The notes: generated by a model from the sequence alone, not told the origin. DNA of 64,000 nt from Tethya wilhelma (GCA_964030475.1 CAXIPT010000002.1:3226454-3290453), one strand, 5' to 3'; shown: positions 35,867-46,972, counted from the first letter of the stretch. Numbers and translations are program-made.

Positions 35867-36967
35867 ATGGCAAGAATAGCAACTTTGAAGGCAATCGTAA
35901 GTATAGGTTGATGATAATAATCAAAGCAATGTAGCATAATTTAATTTTCTGTTGCTGAATAATAGGCAAAGACAACTCACTTTGAGGGCAATGCAAAGAT
36001 TTTCACTATGTTGATGGATGCACTCAATGGGGTGCTATTGCAGTCAGTCACTATCAACCGTAATATCAATGATGCCACCAAAGTTTCAACAATTTGGTCA
36101 ATAGTATGCTTTGCTGTACCACTAGGATTCTATGCCATCGCTGGGTTCATCTACCTGCTTATTAGGACATGCAGATCAATTAAATCAGCTCAGAGTAAAC
36201 CGCAGCACAAAATAATAAAACTTGTTGTAGATGTTTTTGTACTCACTGGAGGATTGTTTTATTTCTTTGGGGACAATTTTCCAAAATTAGCTAAGATAGT
36301 TATCCCAGAGAAAAATGTAGAAGAACTTGGACAGATTTTTTTGGTAATTGCAGTGGTGCTGTATCGGATCACTCCATTTTTTGGAAAGAAGATGACTCTT
36401 GAGGCTGTAGATGATGATGATAATAACAATCAAGATGAGGAAGATAAGAATAAAAAAGAAAAGGGAAAAGTATTGAAAGCATTTGCAAAGTGTATGAAAC
36501 TATTGACTCTTGTAGTAGAATTCGATGCATGGTTCACGATTGTAAAGAGTGCAGAAAGTGTGGAATGTTTTCAAATTGGAAAAGGGATTAAAATTTCTCT
36601 TTGGATACTATGGAGTATCATAGTGATTTCTTGTATTACTGTGCTTCACAGATATGTAGATAGGGTTTGGGAAAAAAGGAAAAAGTTCTGTTGGTGTTTG
36701 AAAAGTTATAGCCATGCTCATTCTGTACTTATTTGGACTTCCCTAGGGCTGTTCCTTTTAGCTGACAATCAACTCCCAATACGTTGTACTAGCTTTATGA
36801 ATAATCCTCAAGGTTTGGCTATATTTAGGCTTGTGATTTATATTGTGTGCCTTATTGTGTGGGCTACAATGTTCTCCACTCATCTATTTCTACCAATGCA
36901 CTATAAAAAGAAGTTTGTTCAAAGAAATGAATATGAGCTACAGCAACGAACCTATGAACGATTATAG
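35867..36967 (+). CDS. Multi-span membrane protein, family member 1 (FFGDNFPK family)
   Basis: Exon 35867-35896 (MARIATLKAI, donor ATC|GTAAGT) and exon 35966-36967; 343 residues. Hydrophobic segments, in order: STIWSIVCFAVPLGFYAIAG, LVVDVFVLTGGLFYFF, IFLVIAVVLYRITPFF, LTLVVEFDAWFTIV, SLWILWSIIVISCITV, VLIWTSLGLFLLAD and FRLVIYIVCLIVWATMF, so six to seven spans. An acidic/lysine loop (DDDDNNNQDEEDKNKKEKG) lies between spans 3 and 4. Motifs shared with the paralogue at 42.6 kb: LMDALNGVLLQSVT, GGLFYFFGDNFPK, LGQIFLVIAV, VEFDAWFT, LLADNxxPxxC. I do not recognise the family; a seven-span receptor- or channel-like protein is only a guess. It lies in a tandem block with a dynein-2 relic upstream. 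Confidence 0.8.
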
Positions 36968-37319
36968 AGTCATTCACCATATATTTTGCATTTCCATATT
37001 AAATAATTTTTATAATTTTACAGCCTTTTAATTATAATAATTATGTACATTTTGATAATTACTGTGATTCTGTATAGCTATTGAACTCATGCTGTAACTT
37101 AAAAAGATTTTGTATATCTATCCCATATTAATTAGGCTGGCAACATATCTAGGGCAATACTTCTATGGTCTGTTGTGGGGTGCAATAGAAGATGAGTGCA
37201 TGCATGGCGGTACAGTCAATGGGCTAGGAAGGGGACCAACAACCTCAACTAATAGAATGCGGGAGGGGGAAGTGGGGAAGGGGGCAACACTCATGGCAGC
37301 ACCTTCCATTGAACTATAT

Positions 37320-37440
37320 CATACGTACGGTAGTAAGCATAGGAATGGGCCGACTGTCTCATAGACACAGTACAAAATGTTTATGATAAAAATCTAGCAA
37401 AACAAAATATTAAGTCTTGAAACTTGCTCAGAGGCTCTCT
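37320..37440. repeat. Block-boundary repeat, copy 1
   Basis: catacgtacggtagtaagca, GGAATGGGCCGACTGT, ... aaacttgctcagaggctctc. Also at 39262-39360 and 44447-44575. It marks the end of each unit of the tandem block. Confidence 0.75.
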
Positions 37441-37510
37441 CACTGACAGATTACCAATTGCATGCAAGGCCTAAAACTCCCAGACAGTCCAACTGTTAAG
37501 CTATTCAAGN

Positions 37511-37575
<65 letters not shown>

Positions 37576-37622
37576 CGTGTGTGTGAGTGCATGTGTGTGT
37601 GTGTGTGCGTGTGTGTGTGTGC

Positions 37623-37669
<47 letters not shown>

Positions 37670-37680
37670 TGTGTGTGTGT
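37511..37680. repeat. (GT)n microsatellite
   Basis: About 170 bases of GT with few interruptions; an N at 37510 marks its start. Long ORFs in all frames here are repeat artefacts. Confidence 0.95.
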
Positions 37681-37693
37681 TCTACTCTATTAG

Positions 37694-37770
37694 CATGGAC
37701 AATGTCAAGTTTGTGTGTTCCTGGGGCCAAGTTCTCTGTGAAGGTGTGTATATGTAGTGGATGCAATCAG
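37694..37770 (+). pseudogene. Short dynein-2 heavy chain relic, copy 2
   Basis: agcatggacaatgtcaagtt, TGTGTGTTCCTGGGGCC, then ttctctgtgaaggtg: SMDNVKFVCSW followed by AKFSVKV out of frame. Matches the middle block of the relic at 34.7 kb. Confidence 0.55.
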
Positions 37771-38091
37771 TTACGTGAATGAATATTTCTAATACTCATT
37801 TTTGTAGTTCCTATAGCTATTGTAGATCTGTAGTTAGATATCTTATCAATCTACCTACTATTATAATTAATTCTAGTGGATTTTGCATAATTACTGTGTA
37901 CATAGATACCCATAAACAGCTAGGTTACTATTGCCCAGTGCAGGCCAGTATATGTGTCACCATCCTACATATATTATAACATTGTTTTAGTAATTGTGTG
38001 AAAGTCTGTGTAGCGCAGTTAGTATCATTAATTATAACGTGTTGGCTGTACTGTATCAATACTTACTTACAAACTTTTTCTAAAAATATAT

Positions 38092-38597
38092 ATGACATTT
38101 TATGGTCCAGCAAAGTCAGTTGCTATTGCAGGGACACCAAGTAATGGTGTGGATGAACAAATTAACAGCCGTGGTGCAATTGCAAGCTTTGCTCTTTCAG
38201 TGTGCATCTACGTCATTCTTGGTGTAGTGTATGTATTTTTTCAATATGTTGCAGATACAATTTCTGGGCTCTATTGTTTGTTGTTTGTGGTTTCGTGTGT
38301 CATATATATATACAGCTAGGCTTTGGAAAGAAGAAAGAAATATTAATTTGTGTCCATGTACATGTAGTCCATGTACCAATTAAGTTTGTGGTTTGGAATT
38401 TCTTAGCAGTTGTTTGGTTTAGTCTTGTTTTCTTTTTACTAGCTGATAATGAATACCCAATGGAATGTTCCGGTATATTTAGTACTAAGAAAAGGGATTT
38501 ACATATATTCCAGCTTGTGATTTATATACTTTGTTTTATATTCTGGTGTATAATGGCTCGGTTTTATGTTACTGCAAAATGCATCTCTACTTGTTAA
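38092..38597 (+). pseudogene. Degenerate membrane protein, family member 2
   Basis: The N-terminal part (INSRGAIASFALSVCIYVIL, GVVYVFFQ) is in one frame. After a shift near 38270 the C-terminal part is in another (FVVWNFLAVVWFSLVFFLLA, DNEYPMECSGIFS, HIFQLVIYILCFIFWCIMAR). The central segment with FFGDNFPK and LGQIFLVIAV is missing. Its stop codon coincides with the start of a MITE at 38597. Confidence 0.65.
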
Positions 38598-39163
38598 GCC
38601 TCGGCACGTGCATAGCACGTGCCGAGGATTATGGTAGTCGTTTTGTGTGTCTGTCTGTCTGTTACAAAGTTATCTGAAGAATGGCAGCTCCATGCTGAAA
38701 ATGGAAGGTACTTACGTTCATAAATCGAGATTGTCTAGAAATTTGACGTGTAGAATCTTGCAAAACGCTGTAGTTTCTGAGATCTGAGGTTTCTGTGCAT
38801 CTCTGAGCGCTTTGCTTCGAACCACACCCATCAATTACGCCCTTTCTACGTAGTGTGCGTTATCTAGAAATATAGTAGCTTGGCAGCTTCAGCCATAGAT
38901 ACTATTAGCCTCGTCCCCAGGGGCCTGGGAACGAGGCTAAGATACTATATACCTAGTATCTATGCTTCAGCTTGGACAGGAAGGCTGGAAATTGATTTGT
39001 AAGTCAAATTGTTGGTAGAACTATGATTGCAGTACAGTAACAGCTAGTCAGTGAACTTGACAGGTGACTCTGAGCACTCTAAATATTCTCAGTGCCACCC
39101 TGAGCTCCCTGCTGGAGAGGGGCCATACGAGAATATAATAGTAGTGTGCCGAGGCTTATGCAC
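38597..39163. mobile_element. MITE with aagcctcggcac ends
   Basis: The left end is a tight hairpin (cctcggcacgtgc / gcacgtgccgagg, 38601-38628) and the right end reads gtgccgaggctt at 39152-39163. Inside at 38905-38939 is another palindrome (tagcctcgtccccagg / cctgggaacgaggcta) of the cctgggaacgagg type, also seen at 47885. No ORF. Confidence 0.6.
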
Positions 39164-39689
39164 CGTAGGTGCTTTCATTATAATTCTGTAGTACACTACT
39201 CTTATTTTTTTATATATTTTTTAAACTATTAAGGTATTGTTTGTATGTATATTGTTTGATATCATACGTACGGTAGTACGTATAGTAGGAATGGGCCGAG
39301 TGTCCCATAGACACAATACAAAATGTTTATGCTCATAAACTTTCAGAGAATGACAGCTAAGCCTTCAGACATGGATTAAAGCCTCCCTTGGATAGTTTTC
39401 TAACTGCATGCATCAACAAAACTCACAGAAACTTTCTAGGGCACTCTGGAGAGAGCGCTGGCGGGAAGCCAGAACAGTGCAATTTTGTTTTCTTCTTCCT
39501 TCCTTCCTTCCTAACTGACAAACTTGAACGCGATTTCCAGACAAACAAAAGGCATTCAGCCAGCTTTAACTGTACAGTGCAACTTGACTTCATCCGAACT
39601 ACGTCCTTTTATACTCGTTTGGTGCCTAAAAGCTATATAACAAACAAAATCTAGGCATTTTAAAAACTCTGGTATAAAATACTATACTT

Positions 39690-40215
39690 GCATGTAGCCA
39701 TCTTGATGTTGGTAAAGGTCGTCAACAGACCACGTGGTTTGCATGCATGCATCTAATGCGCATGTGCATCCAGTGTACTGGAAAGCAGTAGCTCATGCTT
39801 TTTGTAGAGACTGACCAGTCTCTGATAACTTATACTCCATTGCAATTGAGCACCTTAGTGTTGAAAAAAGTGAACAAACAAGTATAGTAAAAATTTCATA
39901 AAAATTAACAGTGTAGGAATGGGCAGTGCTGTAAAAAGGAAGGAAACAAGGGTGGGACTATAAATTTCGGCACATGACTACTCCATTTTCAAAGTTTTCC
40001 AAGCTCACATAGGTTGCCTGTATACCTTCTAATTTATTTAAATAAACCATGACTTAATTGGAATCAGAATTTTAATCATGATTCTACGATAGAGCGAACC
40101 ATGGAAATGAAGTAGTCATGTGCCGAAATTTATAGTCCCAGCCTTGTTTCCTTCCTTTTTACAGCACTGCCCATTCCTACACTGTTAATTTTTATGAAAT
40201 TTTTACTATACTTGT
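39690..40215. mobile_element. Foldback element, copy 2
   Basis: Arms 39885-39990 and 40105-40200 are inverted copies (gtgtaggaatgggcagtgct, GTAAAAAGGAAGGAAACAAGG, TTTCGGCACATGACTAC). The 39690-39885 flank is shared, inverted, with 22710-22900. Confidence 0.7.
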
Positions 40216-40306
40216 AATATAATTATTCAAAAGTAGCAGTTACTGTAACTTTATTTCGTGTTTAAATTAATATTACAAAATCTCATCAATCATGAATGAT
40301 GGATAC

Positions 40307-40566
40307 TCAGTTTAATTCTATAAGAGGCCAACAGATGGGGCAGCACTTCCCTGGTGGAATGTAATGAAACTCATTTTCATTACACTGGGGGTCCAGACAG
40401 GCAAGATGGGTGGGGGGACAGTCAGGGGGAGCAAGGGGGCCAACGACATCAGCAAATAGGAAAGAGGGTCGACACTCATAACAACAATTTCCTTCAGAGA
40501 TATAGAACTCCTCCTCAATACCACAGTTAAGATAAGGGCAATCGACATCTGTGCACTGGCGTTCAA
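40307..40566 (-). CDS. VWC-like cysteine-rich secreted protein, last exon
   Basis: The exon starts after a (CA)n CAG acceptor and ends in TGA. It holds two VWC-like modules: VERQCTDVDCPYLNC...EGNCCYECRPS and CPPTHLACLDPQCNENEFHY, GKCCPICWP. The CxxCxC...CCxxC spacing fits von Willebrand factor type C domains, which are extracellular and often bind growth factors. Upstream exons are hidden in the assembly gap. A shortened copy of its 3' end lies at 44362-44410. Confidence 0.6.
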
Positions 40567-40567
40567 C

Positions 40568-40573
40568 TGTGTG

Positions 40574-40656
<83 letters not shown>

Positions 40657-41542
40657 NNNNNNNNNNNNNNNNNNNNNNNNNNNNNNNNNNNNNNNNNNNN
40701 NNNNNNNNNNNNNNNNNNNNNNNNNNNNNNNNNNNNNNNNNNNNNNNNNNNNNNNNNNNNNNNNNNNNNNNNNNNNNNNNNNNNNNNNNNNNNNNNNNNN
40801 NNNNNNNNNNNNNNNNNNNNNNNNNNNNNNNNNNNNNNNNNNNNNNNNNNNNNNNNNNNNNNNNNNNNNNNNNNNNNNNNNNNNNNNNNNNNNNNNNNNN
40901 NNNNNNNNNNNNNNNNNNNNNNNNNNNNNNNNNNNNNNNNNNNNNNNNNNNNNNNNNNNNNNNNNNNNNNNNNNNNNNNNNNNNNNNNNNNNNNNNNNNN
41001 NNNNNNNNNNNNNNNNNNNNNNNNNNNNNNNNNNNNNNNNNNNNNNNNNNNNNNNNNNNNNNNNNNNNNNNNNNNNNNNNNNNNNNNNNNNNNNNNNNNN
41101 NNNNNNNNNNNNNNNNNNNNNNNNNNNNNNNNNNNNNNNNNNNNNNNNNNNNNNNNNNNNNNNNNNNNNNNNNNNNNNNNNNNNNNNNNNNNNNNNNNNN
41201 NNNNNNNNNNNNNNNNNNNNNNNNNNNNNNNNNNNNNNNNNNNNNNNNNNNNNNNNNNNNNNNNNNNNNNNNNNNNNNNNNNNNNNNNNNNNNNNNNNNN
41301 NNNNNNNNNNNNNNNNNNNNNNNNNNNNNNNNNNNNNNNNNNNNNNNNNNNNNNNNNNNNNNNNNNNNNNNNNNNNNNNNNNNNNNNNNNNNNNNNNNNN
41401 NNNNNNNNNNNNNNNNNNNNNNNNNNNNNNNNNNNNNNNNNNNNNNNNNNNNNNNNNNNNNNNNNNNNNNNNNNNNNNNNNNNNNNNNNNNNNNNNNNNN
41501 NNNNNNNNNNNNNNNNNNNNNNNNNNNNNNNNNNNNNNNNNN

Positions 41543-41581
<39 letters not shown>
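40568..41581. repeat. (GT)n microsatellite with 886-base assembly gap
   Basis: GT repeat on both sides of N at 40657-41542. The gap was probably caused by the repeat; its true length is unknown. Apparent ORFs through it are artefacts. Confidence 0.95.
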
Positions 41582-41585
<4 letters not shown>

Positions 41586-41654
41586 CAAGAATAATCCTCA
41601 ATAACCATAACACATATTGATAACAACATGAATACACCCAAACACACACATTAT

Positions 41655-41850
41655 AGTTGCATGACCCTTAAGTGGGGGGCACTCGATGCATGGTCAATTA
41701 AGTGCCACACACTTAAGTTAGGGTCATGCAACTATTTTGTTTGCCATTAACCCCTGTGACCCCTAGCTACTCTATTGTCACTTCCACTCAGCCAGTAACC
41801 AGCAATTAGTCTATAAAACTTTGGTTGCTAGGCAACCTCACTCATGAATT
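41655..41850. repeat. Interspersed repeat (copy 4)
   Basis: cttaagtggggggcactcga through tttgccattaacccctgtga, CCCCTAGCTACTCTATTGTC, to actttggttgctaggcaacc. Collinear with 17160-17336. The two ends of its first part (gttgcatgacccttaagt / acttaagttagggtcatgca) form an inverted repeat. Confidence 0.6.
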
Positions 41851-41924
41851 GAGCTCTGAGATGTAAGCCAAGTACCTACCGTTATGTGTTTGCGTGGTTG
41901 TGCATGCATGGCTGAGTACCAATA

Positions 41925-42055
41925 CCTTCTCTGTGAAGGTGTATCCCTACCCTTTTTGTCAATAACATAATGTTATGAATATCTTACCCCATTGTTCTGA
42001 CATACCCCCATGACTCGATCATCCTCAGTAACCAAAGAGACTCCAGTGAGTACAT
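41925..42055 (+). pseudogene. Short dynein-2 heavy chain relic, copy 3
   Basis: ttctctgtgaaggtgtatcc, tttgtcaataacataatg, taccccattgttctgaca, ctcagtaaccaaagagactc: these match the intron and third-block sequence of the relic at 34.8-35.0 kb. Too decayed to read as protein. The remaining 42060-42648 has no gene. Confidence 0.5.
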
Positions 42056-42648
42056 GTGGTATAAATTATACCAACCCCCACTTAACAGCATCTAGCTTGT
42101 GGCCCCTCAGTCCCAGACCTCACATAAATTATAGCAAAAGCACCCACAGGATATATTTCCCGTGGTTATTGCTCACCCTTTGTGCTACATGTATTAATAG
42201 AATTCCTCAAGTGAGTCGTATACACTTAAACAATTATAGTATAACTATCAACAATACAATTTCAAGTTCATTCCCTGGGGAACCCACATGTATGTACATT
42301 ATAGTACAACAATAAGAAATTTGGCTATATATATCACCTTTCCACAAAAATTTCCTACTCCTTAAAAAAATCCTCATTCCCCAGGGAACAAAAGAAACTA
42401 TGCATGGGATAGTACAACTATTACTTATCTAGCTAGCAACAATCTCATGGATCAAGAATTCGATAGTATTCATGAGTATATATAATAGCACCTGCAGCTT
42501 AATTCATAATAACTATAGTACAATAAATTTTGCCGTGAGTCCGTGACTATATTTTCTATTGTCCTCTAGCCTGGCAGTGAAAGTGAACTGTCAGTGAGTA
42601 TATGTATAGTAACTGTTAAGGTAGCCTGAGTAATCTACACCAAAAATA

Positions 42649-44142
42649 ATGACAGCTTCACTAAGAAATACAGTAAGTGTAGCTGTAGATATGCTACTGG
42701 AATAATATTAATATTATTATTAATAGCAAAATAGCTGATTGTTGATGATTGACTGTAACTTTGCTGTCTGTCATGCAGGTCACAATCAAAGCTAAGACAT
42801 CTCACTTTCGTGAAACTTCAAAAATTTTAGCTTTGTTAGTGGATGTGATCAATGGAGTGGTACTACAAGCAGTCACTCTTGATGATGAGAGTGTTTCCAG
42901 GAAACAGTCGTTAATAACTTTCATTGTTCTTGTGTTAGCATATGCAGGTGTGGGCCTTACTTACTTTGTGTTTGTATGCATTAGCAGATTTCGCTCAGTA
43001 TGCTGTGCTGATGCTGAATCAAGTCCCCTTAGTGTTGAACTTCCTTCTACTATACAACTACTCATGATGCCAGTACTCAAACTACTGATGGAGAATCCAC
43101 TACTAGTAGGCCAATGGCAGAAAAGATTGTGAAAACTGTTGTAGATTTCTTTGTGTTACTTGGTGGAATATTCTATTTCTTTGGGGATAATTTTCCCAAA
43201 GTAGCACAAATAGCCACAAAAAAGAACTTAAATGAGTCTGGGCAGATTTTTTTAATAATTGCTGTGGCTCTATATCGTATTCCTCCATTTCTGCAAAACA
43301 AATTCTTTGGTGAGCATAAAACAAATATCAATAACATTAATGATTCAAAAGTAAAAATATGGAAGGCTCTTTTCAAATCTACTGCATTGTTAGCTCTCGT
43401 AGCAGAATTTGATGTGTGGTTTACTGCTATCAAGGATCCTGAGGAAGTTGAATGTTCTAAAGCTGGAGTAAAAACAGTTAATGCTTTCCTATGGTCACTG
43501 TTATTCGTATTATTTTTCTCTTGTGCTATTGGGTCTTGTGTTTATGTAATCAGGATGTGGGAAGATATAGCTAGAAATAATTGTTGTAAAACTTTACTCA
43601 GTCTGGTACTTACTTATATAGGGTTGATTTCTATTACAATGGTGCTTTTTCTTCTTGCTGACAGTGTATACCCAATCCTTTGTACTCCTATTGGTAAAAA
43701 TTCAAAAAGTTTAGTCAAACTAAGGCTTGCCTTTTATTCTTTGTGCTTAATTATTTGGGCTATAATGGGTTTATTTCATGTTATTGTTTTAATTGGGCTA
43801 AAAATAGTACAAGACAAACATAACGATGGAGCTGCGGGAGATCAAATTAACAATGGAGCTGCGGGAGATCAAAATAACGATGGAGCTGCGGGAGATCAAA
43901 TTAACAATGGAACTGCGGGAGATCAAATTAACAATGGAGCTGCGGGAGATCAAATTAACAATGGAGCTGCGGGAGACCAACATAGCCACAATGCAAGTAG
44001 CCCAGAATCTACTCCAAGAGAGGATACTGTGCATTTGCAAGAGGAAAACAGCAGTGAAGCTGCTCTGAAGCTTGATAGTAAAGATACAAATGTTTCACTA
44101 CAAAGTGTAGCTGGTGTAGAATTATGCAATAGTCAAAAGTAG
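42649..44142 (+). CDS. Multi-span membrane protein, family member 3, with a 2-base frameshift
   Basis: Exon 42649-42672 (MTASLRNT, donor ACA|GTAAGTG) and exon 42779-44142. The frame shifts near 43048-43056: before it the protein matches member 1 (LALLVDVINGVVLQAVT), after it VVDFFVLLGGIFYFFGDNFP and ESGQIFLIIAVALYRI, CALL... and LLADSVYPILC. An extra TA in CTACTATACAAC accounts for it; without it a Ser/Thr-rich loop joins both halves, about 461 residues. Spans are as in member 1. The C-terminus has six 9-residue repeats (NNGAAGDQI type) absent from member 1, then an acidic tail. It may be a working gene with a sequence error or a recent pseudogene. Confidence 0.65.
43815..43985 (+). repeat. 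27-bp coding minisatellite, six units
   Basis: Units of aayratggagctgcgggaga, TCAAATT encode the 9-residue NNGAAGDQI repeat at the C-terminus of the membrane protein. Units differ by one or two bases, so the array is young. Confidence 0.9.
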
Positions 44143-44361
44143 AAACTCAGAACAAATTAAATCTTTACCAGAATCTAACTTTAAATTATTGAATTTCATT
44201 CCTTATGTTTTGTTAGCTTTTGTGGGTTTCTTATCTTTTTAAAATTTATTATTACTATTACTTTTTTCCAATTATAATAGAACACACACAAAAAGTGATT
44301 GTTTGATATTATTACTTACTAGTAGTATTATAACAGTTTTGAATATATTTTTTTTCTTTAT

Positions 44362-44581
44362 TCTATAAGAGGCCAACAAATGGGGCCGCATGCAGCACTT
44401 CCCAGGTACGTGGAATGTAACGGAATGTTGACTGCTCTCATCATCATACGTACGGTAGTACGTATAGTAGGAATGGGCCGACTGTCCCATAGACACAATA
44501 CAAAATATTTATCGCCATAAAAATCTAACAACACAAAGTAGAGGCTTCAAACTTGCTCAGAGGCTCTCCTTTACAGAAAAN

Positions 44582-44618
<37 letters not shown>

Positions 44619-44713
44619 AAGGAACTCATTTCTACATTCTATGGACATAATAATAATGCAAGTCACACACACACACACATGTGCATGCACACATACACAC
44701 ACATGCATGCACA

Positions 44714-44748
<35 letters not shown>

Positions 44749-44752
44749 GCAC

Positions 44753-44798
<46 letters not shown>

Positions 44799-44822
44799 GT
44801 ACACACATATACACACACATAC
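44362..44822. repeat. Block boundary: VWC relic, boundary repeat, (GA)n and (CA)n
   Basis: ctataagaggccaacaaatg (copy of the VWC exon 3' end), catacgtacggtagtacgta (boundary repeat, 44447), N at 44581, (GA)n to 44615, then (CA)n 44663-44822. The CA tract ends about 10 bases from the donor of the P3H-like exon at 44831. Confidence 0.8.
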
Positions 44823-44830
44823 CTACTTAC

Positions 44831-45469
44831 ATATTTCTCGGTGGTCTCTGGTGTCATATCCTCATCAGTCACCTCGGGGTTAGCGTTATAGTACCTCTCA
44901 CTGGCCTTGATGTGCTGGTTGTTGGGGTTATGATAGACGTAGGAGGCGCATGTCTTGGCCGCTTGGTGGATGTCACCAGCCTGGAGAGAGAGGGCTTGAG
45001 ATGAACAGATGTAATGCATAGCAGAAAGATTTTTGCAGCTAAAAGTTCCCACTTATTTCATTTTTTGCATGCTTATAAACTTCATATTTGGTACAGATTG
45101 TCATTGTTCTCAAAAGCTTTTCCTTGTAGCTGTTAATTTTTGCCACTATATAGCATTAAAGTAGATAGAAATATCAACAGTGAAACTTTCCCAAACTATG
45201 GTAAATACACACATGAAAAGTAGCTCCTACACCAAAGAGATTTAGTTGTAGAATCAGCTGTAACTAAACAATAGTGGTTTGAACTTTGAGCTCACTACAT
45301 ATATAAACACACATGTATGCAGATTGAGGTTCTTAATTGGTAAGATGTTAGTTATGTCATTAAAACAAAGGCCTATTGTGCATTCAATGTACTCTACAAT
45401 GCACTTGTTTTAATGTTGCATCTTCCACTAGACAGAGATTTTGAAATAATTTACGTATGCATTTGAAAA

Positions 45470-45548
<79 letters not shown>

Positions 45549-46341
45549 TACACACCTTATAGTAAGCCATCTGAAGATAGTTGTATCCTTCTCGTTGCTC
45601 AAACAGGTCCAACAGGTACGTCGGGAGTCCTCCCCACGGCAGGATACCCACGATCTTCTCCTCACACCTCTTGATGCATGCCGTTCTCTGGATAATGTGA
45701 TGGAAAAAGAGGAGCTCCTGGTCGTCAAGGTAATCATTGGGGGGAGAGGAATCTTCCTTGGAGCACTCCTCAAAGCAGATGCTTCTTGCTTCCACTAGAT
45801 TCTCGTACTCTTCCATAGCTTGTCTGCGACCACCACCACCAGAAGCAATAGCAGAGGAAAGAAACAAAATGTCATGTGTGAGTAAAACAATGCATGAAAA
45901 CAACAATAGTTTTTAGAAACAATTTTAGTTCTGTCTTCTCTGATAGTAAGAGGATATTTGTGAGTGGCTGATAAGTGCACATAATATGCTGTCATTCGAC
46001 AAAGTACAAAACTTGGCTCAAAACTACATAGGCAATAAATTTGAAAGATTTTCAAGCTTGGCATGACACCCAGATAAGGACTCTGGGCTTATATTCACAT
46101 ATTTGCCCTTCATAATGAACGTATACACACTGACACAGAGATGCACAGACAAAGACGGATTATACGTGCACCTGAACATCGGGATACACTCCTTCCACTT
46201 CTGCTTGCCGTACTCTTTTGTGGCCAGAATGAACCGTTCGTCATAGCTCACCATAGAAGAAGGGTTGGCCGGTTGAGAGTAGACCACGCTGCAAAGAACG
46301 CTGCTAGCGATAGCAAACTGTAATACACTCGCCAACAGCAT
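44831..46341 (-). CDS. Prolyl 3-hydroxylase/CRTAP-type N-terminal half
   Basis: Exons 46341-46172, 45823-45556 and 44980-44831 (donor TAT|GTAAGT); phases 2 and 0 agree, 196 residues so far. Starts with a signal peptide (MLLASVLQFAIASSVLCSVV, YSQ). Then YDERFILATKEYGKQKWKEC, two CxxxC motifs (CFEEC, CIKRC) and PYNYLQ-like GYNYLQMAYYK, followed by GDIHQAAKTCASYVYHNPNN. This order is that of the first TPR-like repeats of leprecan and CRTAP proteins in the ER collagen-modification complex. No downstream exons were found to the left before the tandem block. The P3H catalytic half lies on the same strand at 6.9-10.75 kb. It could be one split gene, or a CRTAP-like gene whose 3' part was lost. Confidence 0.75.
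45470..45557. repeat. (CT)n(CA)n microsatellite at a splice donor
   Basis: Adjoins the end of the P3H-like exon 45556-45823. On the coding strand the donor is AAG|GTGTGTATGTGTG followed by (GT)n and (GA)n. Confidence 0.9.
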
Positions 46342-46883
46342 CTTTACTTTAGCTCGTCGTCTGTTTGTAGAAGCCAACAGCACGTTCTTTTCTATGAACA
46401 GAGCAGCCAGTCAAGTCCACGTGGGTCTATTGTTCATTGTTTAAAAGAAATTTTGAAATAAAATTCGAATAATAAGAGAGTGAGTAAAAGTTGGGGGGGT
46501 GTTGTATATCAAAAAAACTCGTGGCGTGTGGCTGTGAAGTAGATTTGCAGTTTGGTGAAAAAGTGCGAAGTGCTGTGAACACGAACAGGTACTTAGCTTA
46601 CAATACAATTTGACTTTAATAGACTACTATCAAGAGAGGCAGGGACCTCTAATCTACTTGCATAATAAAATGTCAAGCTGCCGGAGTATGATAAGTTTGT
46701 GGTCAATTTCTGTATATTCATATGTCACAGTGTGTGGGGTGCGAATAGGTTTACAATGTAGCTAGAGAAATGATGTTAGAATATGGCCAGATTAATTGAC
46801 CATAATATAGTGGAATTATATGAACTACTGGCATGCAATTAGGCCAAGCCATACAATAGACATCACGTTTCACCCCAAAACAA

Positions 46884-46922
<39 letters not shown>

Positions 46923-46972
46923 AATGTTGTACAGTTTGTTTAATTCTGCAAATCCAAACTGAAAAACTGAAG

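Noticed and set aside
40307..41647. Long ORFs across (GT)n and N tracts (also 2653-2864, 37440-37782, 44553-45052, 26121-26303)
   Set aside because: They translate dinucleotide repeats and gap bases; only the VWC-like exon at 40307-40566 is supported.
43826..44068. Second-frame repeat ORF MELREIKLT in the 27-bp array
   Set aside because: Alternative frame of the repeat encoding NNGAAGDQI, which is in frame with the membrane protein.
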